A stretch of DNA of 64,000 nucleotides, taken from the NCBI GenBank assembly GCA_043228905.1, contig JBHGNT010000022.1, positions 8,432,001 to 8,496,000 of the forward strand, in the 5' to 3' direction. Position numbers and translations under genes: made by a program. The notes under the pieces are model-generated. The model was not told the DNA's origin. It worked only from the letters and a program-made list of their open reading frames with translations, and ran no database searches. The stretch comes from Azolla caroliniana. Taxonomy: Eukaryota > Polypodiophyta. Numbering within the stretch: the stretch's first letter is position 1; each line of letters starts with the position of its first letter. Shown here in pieces: positions 62,499 to 64,000 of this stretch.

Positions 62499-63655
62499 TG
62501 TCATGTGAATCTTCTCACACTATGTAAAAGAATAAATAATAAAATAAGTACTTTATATTAGCTTAATGACATGTTGTAGAAAGATAGATGTTTAAGAAGA
62601 TAGGGAAAGTAGAACTATGATTTATCCCACATAGATAGGAAACTTAAGGCTCTGGCTATATAACCACATTGAGATCCCTCATTTTTCATTTGTGCTAAGA
62701 ACACTTTGGCCACTTTGTCTTGATGGAAGATGGTGGCCAAGTTCCCATAAATCAGAAACGGACCGGTAAGCAAAACCAGAACTGGGCTGGTAAGCAAACC
62801 AAAACCGGCCAGAAAGCAAACTGAAACAGGCAGGTAAGCAAACTGGAACCGGCTAGTAAGCAATCCGGAACCGGTCGGTAAGCAATTCGGAACCGGCCGG
62901 TAAGCAAATCGAAATCGGCGAAATCGGCAATTGGATGGTGTCAGAAATCGGGCGGATCCGACAACTGGTGACGATCGAGACGAACAGATGATAAGATCAT
63001 GTGGCTAATTAAAATGAAGTGAAGAAAACTAAAGTAAAGGTCATGTAGATGGTCGCATGCAACTAAAAGAAAAAGCCGTGCAACTAAAAATGGATGTAAC
63101 TAAAAAGCCATGCAACTAAAAGAAGAAGCTATGCAACTAAAATTAGAGGCCATGCAACAAAAAGTGGAGAGGCATATGATCAACGAGAGAAATGCATATA
63201 AAATTCCCTTTTTTTTTACACTCAAGCTCTCTCTCCATATTATATTTGTTTTCTTTTCCTTCTTAGCTCCCCTATCTTATCGAAGCCATATCTCTCAAGT
63301 AAACCCTAATTTCCTTACGGAAGCCATATCTTACTCATAACCCTAAATTTCCATACGGAAGCTATTCAACTCATAAAACCATAATCTCTTATCAAAGCCA
63401 AAAACCCTAATTTTCTATAGAATTCATATCTTAATTTCCTCTTATCTATTACTCTAGTAATCTCCATTAACCAAACCTTTTGTAATCTCAATCTTGAGAT
63501 TGATTGTAATCTTTCTTTCCCTTTATTAATGAAATTTGTGAATCTTTCTCATTTTGTATTAATTGTTTAATATAATCATACGAATCTGATATCTTCCAAT
63601 CGGAGGCCCCGGGGTCTTGCCTCAAGTTCACGTATCGTCGTCGTATTTTCGCGAC
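62499..63655 (+). repeat. L 3' LTR, full length
   Basis: TGTCATGTGAATCTTCTCAC...TATTTTCGCGACA, 1157 bp. Keeps the U3 minisatellite at 62758-62925, the second array, and a long AT-rich tail absent from the 5' LTR. An internal direct repeat TCTCAATCTTGAGATTGATTGT lies near 63487. Confidence 0.92.
62656..62663 (+). promoter_or_regulatory. TATA box in L 3' LTR
   Basis: CTATATAA inside the 112-bp segment that the 5' LTR has lost. It is followed by CCACATTGAGATCCC, a plausible start region. Confidence 0.55.
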
Positions 63656-64000
63656 AACGGTGCCTCCGGATGGAAGAGCCGAGATGATGACTAACTCGGG
63701 AGACTATATTTGAAAATAGCCAAAATGTGCCCCATGTGGGCTATGTATGTAAATAGCCATAACGTTGTATAAGTATAAATACAACTAGGGATCACTTTAG
63801 TAAGATGTGGGTTGTGAGTTACAAGAAGGTAGTGGCCTTTATAACTGTGTAAAATAGAGAGAGAGAGTGTGTGTGACTTAGAGTGTAATTCTACAACCGT
63901 TTGTTGACGAAGAAGATCTCGAGGTTGTCGCCTTTGAGTTTCTTGTTGTACTTCCTCTCAACATATAGTGATATGTTTTGGAGTTTGAAGACTCCACGTG
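63656..64000 (+). mobile_element. Copia LTR M, continuing beyond window
   Basis: After the target duplication the sequence continues TGCCTCCGGATGGAAGAGCC, GACTATATTTGAAAATAGCC, TATAAATACAAC (63774), a GA tract and TCGAGGTTGTCGCCTTTGAG. It is laid out like the H and 16023-16628 LTRs. The LTR end is not reached, so whether an element follows is unknown. Confidence 0.8.

Larger units (their letters stand above)
55861..63655 (+). mobile_element. Ty3/gypsy element L, TSD (A)ACGG
   Basis: About 7.8 kb. 5' LTR 55861-56803 (incomplete) and 3' LTR 62499-63655, both starting TGTNNTGTGAATCTTCTCAC. Order gag, zinc knuckle, protease, RT, RNase H, integrase, so Ty3 type. Polypurine-like GGTGGGGG at 62488-62495. 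ACGG at 55857-55860 and 63656-63659 is the target duplication. Several frameshifts and two in-frame stops make it non-functional. Confidence 0.95.

Overview
This window looks like a TE-saturated stretch of a land-plant nuclear genome. Nothing in it looks like a convincing host gene, a bacterial gene, a CRISPR array or an rRNA. The organism is inferred. The mix of LINEs ending in a CxxC...H...C knuckle, Ty1/copia elements primed by initiator tRNA-Met, a Ty3/gypsy lineage with an unusual D-H-G protease motif, tRNA-like SINE heads and many CT/GA microsatellites suggests a plant with a large genome. A fern is my best guess, but the sequence does not prove it.

Layout. 1-3.4 kb: minus-strand LINE (LINE-A), one reading frame broken only by TGA stops. 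3.5-7.6 kb: LINE knuckle remnant, then a copia copy (F) split by the 5' end of another copia (P) and ending at a poly-C/(AC)n tract. 8.4-13.3 kb: an unidentified minus-strand coding remnant split by composite element E-A, which contains a second LINE copy (LINE-B) and a ~105-bp tandem array. 13.5-15.3 kb: LTR minisatellite, Ty3 LTR/PBS and an integrase remnant. 15.7-20 kb: a LINE (LINE-G) with two solo LTRs, each flanked by a perfect 5-bp target duplication. 20-32 kb: AT-rich old sequence with a decayed Ty3 pol, a GC-rich island, a large inverted repeat and two LTR-like copies carrying heat-shock-type promoter motifs.

32.2-43.4 kb: minus-strand copia D, carrying a nested copy of E (E-B, 33.1-34.7 kb) and a complete nested copia C (36.0-40.9 kb, TSD GGATC). 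45.2-54.4 kb: minus-strand copia J, carrying the young copia H (46.05-51.04 kb, TSD AAGTT, near-identical 615-bp LTRs) and a TIR element between its primer-binding site and gag. 54.4-64 kb: Ty3 integrase fragment K, copia leader and gag fragment O, and a 7.8-kb Ty3 element L inserted 13 bp into the start of another copia LTR (M), which runs off the window end.

How the parts relate. F, C, H, M and the two solo LTRs appear to be one copia lineage: the LTR starts and the GGTTGTGGCCGAGC stretch before the LTR end are alike. K and L share a Ty3 lineage. E-A and E-B are inverted copies. The nesting gives a relative order: D before C and E-B; J before H; LINE-G before its two LTR insertions; M before L. 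No autonomous element is intact. H comes closest but has lost about 350 bp of reverse transcriptase. The most interesting signal is the pair of LTR-like copies at 28.5-29.2 kb with perfect heat-shock elements upstream of a TATA box.
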